A model generated the notes under the pieces. It saw only the letters and a list, made by a program, of their open reading frames with translations. It made no database searches and was not told the DNA's origin. The position numbers and the translations under genes were made by a program. From Trichinella spiralis (lineage: Eukaryota > Nematoda > Enoplea > Trichinellida > Trichinellidae): a stretch of DNA of 64,000 bases. The stretch spans positions 5,831,824 to 5,895,823 of the forward strand of contig CM012953.1 in assembly GCA_000181795.3 (NCBI GenBank). The letters are read 5' to 3'. Positions 62,530-64,000 of the stretch are shown one piece after another (within the stretch, counting starts at the first letter, position 1; each line of letters begins with the position of its first letter).

Positions 62530-63902
62530 TCATGATCTACTAACAGTGTTCTGACAAATGCATCCTGAATCATGGCATACTTGATTAATCATGTTAAACA
62601 AACATAACATGACAGGCTGCAGCATCCAAAAAAAGCTACTCATTGCATTCCGTCTAATTTCCCAGACTCCACCGAGAACTTCGAATAGCCAAGGAGTGTT
62701 CAGAATAATTATCGTAAAAAATATTACTTTAAAAATCCACTTGTGTGCTGTAATTCGACGTCGAAAACGTAAAGCAGAAAACTGATCGTTGATGATGGTT
62801 CTTTTTTGCAAATGCCACGCGGAAATGAAAACTGCAAGAAGAGATAAAGCGCTTGAACATGCCATAAAAACAGTGAAGCCAAGCCAAAATTGTCTTTCTA
62901 CCACGTCGACAAAGTAACAACTATTCACAAACTGATCGCCTGACATTGAGGTGCTAAGCCATAAGCCAACAAGCCAACATGTCAGAGATAAAATAAAAAA
63001 TAAACAAATGGATATATTCCTCAAACGTCGTAAGAAAAAATTGGAGCTCCTTATTCTCGATTCTGTGAATATAATTGTTGACAACGCGATTACTGAACAT
63101 TCCATCAAATGATTTCCAATCAGATAAAGTTGCGCATTCGGAGCAAAATAAAAGCAGCTCATCTTGTCCCTGTAAGCTGTGGTTGCCCAAAGTTTGCTAC
63201 ATTTTTCACATTCAAATGCCAGACCAAGGCTGGCAATGGCACTTCCAAAAGCATAGACTGAAAGGCGTAGATTAGAAAACAACAATATTCTGCATAGAAT
63301 TCAGTCAGTACAATAATTAACCGCAAATTTTAACTCAAATACAATTAATTAGCAGATTATTTTAAGCTTATTAAATATAACTTTTGTTTGCATTTGAAAA
63401 TATATAAAACTTAGCTTTCTTATTTTCTAACTTTAAAATTTATCATAAAATTCATCGAGTACAGCATAGATTGAAATACATATATTTAAGATGTATAATT
63501 TTTCAAATTTACCACAAGTAACTTTGTACAAGCAGCATTTCATACTTCTTTGCATGAATAAAATCAAGCAGTATATCTGAGTAAAAAACGTTATTTGGCC
63601 TATGCATACATTCAAAATATCTAAAACTGTACGCTGTGCGGGAGTTGCAACAGTGATGCTTTTCAAGGTGCATCTAGAAATTAAAATGCATTTTGAATAT
63701 TTTTCAAAATTGCAAAAATGTATCTTATAGAATAGAATACATATTTTAATTATAAGTGAAATATGCAATAATTTGATTAATTCCCTTTAATGCCAAATGA
63801 AATAATAATAATAGTAATTAAAAATAATATTACTCTGTACAGTTGGACATTCTGATGACAAAAAAGGCTTTTGAATTTCGCCTGTCTTGGACAAGATAGC
63901 AT
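62530..63902 (-). CDS. Seven-transmembrane protein, probable orphan GPCR
   Basis: Not assigned to a known family. A three-exon model (minus 63902-63841, 63673-63513, 63257-62530) gives 316 residues with agreeing phases. Seven hydrophobic segments follow: TVLDILNVCIGQITFFTQIY; VYAFGSAIASLGLAF; LYLIGNHLMECSVIALSTII; ISICLFFILSLTCWLVGLWL; FWLGFTVFMACSSALSLLAV; WIFKVIFFTIIILNTPWLFE; SFFWMLQPVMLCLFNMINQV. Paired cysteines in the first outer loop (CEKCSKLW...KMSC) and basic inner loops (RFRRR) fit a receptor. There is no DRY or NPxxY motif, so class A rhodopsin type is doubtful; a nematode chemoreceptor-like or secretin/methuselah-like receptor is possible. The large last exon is secure; the first two exons and the start codon are tentative. 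Confidence 0.65.
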
Positions 63903-64000
63903 TGAAAATAATCAGTACTAGCTTATGTAAAAATAATTTCAGGAAGAGTAAATTTTATTTTTCCAGCAATTAATTTTAAATCAGATTGATTAAGCAATAA

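Overview
The window reads as nuclear DNA of an invertebrate animal, most likely a clade I (Dorylaimia) nematode close to Trichinella. This is inferred from strongly AT-rich intergenic DNA, many very short introns (45-60 nt) with GT-AG borders, an ecdysone receptor (present in clade I and filarial nematodes, absent from C. elegans), a BEL/Pao retroelement fossil, and a tandem set of DNase II-like genes of the kind known to be expanded in Trichinella. No database search was possible. All gene models were assembled by hand from reading frames, splice signals and remembered protein families.

Layout: 1-1840 is a decayed BEL/Pao retrotransposon cut by the window edge. 1841-8827 is AT-rich DNA holding a 235-bp repeat present twice, each copy interrupted by a different short DNA transposon. 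8828-11512 (+) is an acid lipase missing its first exon. 11904-13864 (-) is a two-pore (TWK) potassium channel. 15249-23553 (-) is a complete phosphorylase kinase alpha subunit of about 1,220 residues in 25 coding exons. 25401-41435 (-) holds four co-oriented paralogues of a secreted DNase II-like protein, here called A (25401-27187), B (29382-31102), C (34610-37424) and D (39368-41435). Each has six exons with matching phases. 41436-44517 is mostly empty apart from a pogo/Tigger scrap.

A cluster of housekeeping RNA genes follows: UTP11 (44518-46053, +), a CNOT7/CAF1 deadenylase with an acidic tail (46314-48681, -) and SMNDC1/SPF30 (49384-50876, +). After a 5.6-kb gap comes an ecdysone receptor (56536-61825, +), then a three-exon seven-transmembrane protein on the minus strand (62530-63902).

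The most notable locus is the DNase II-like cluster. All four proteins keep the signal peptide, the DNase II fold landmarks and most disulfide cysteines, yet every copy has lost both catalytic histidines of the two HxK motifs. They look like secreted pseudo-enzymes kept under selection for fold rather than nuclease activity. Copy D has also lost both partners of one expected disulfide. Second, the ecdysone receptor ends without the usual helix 12 (AF-2) and carries an unrelated tail of about 130 residues instead. Third, the two copies of the 235-bp repeat serve as reciprocal empty sites, fixing the borders and target duplications of a hAT MITE and a long-TIR foldback element.
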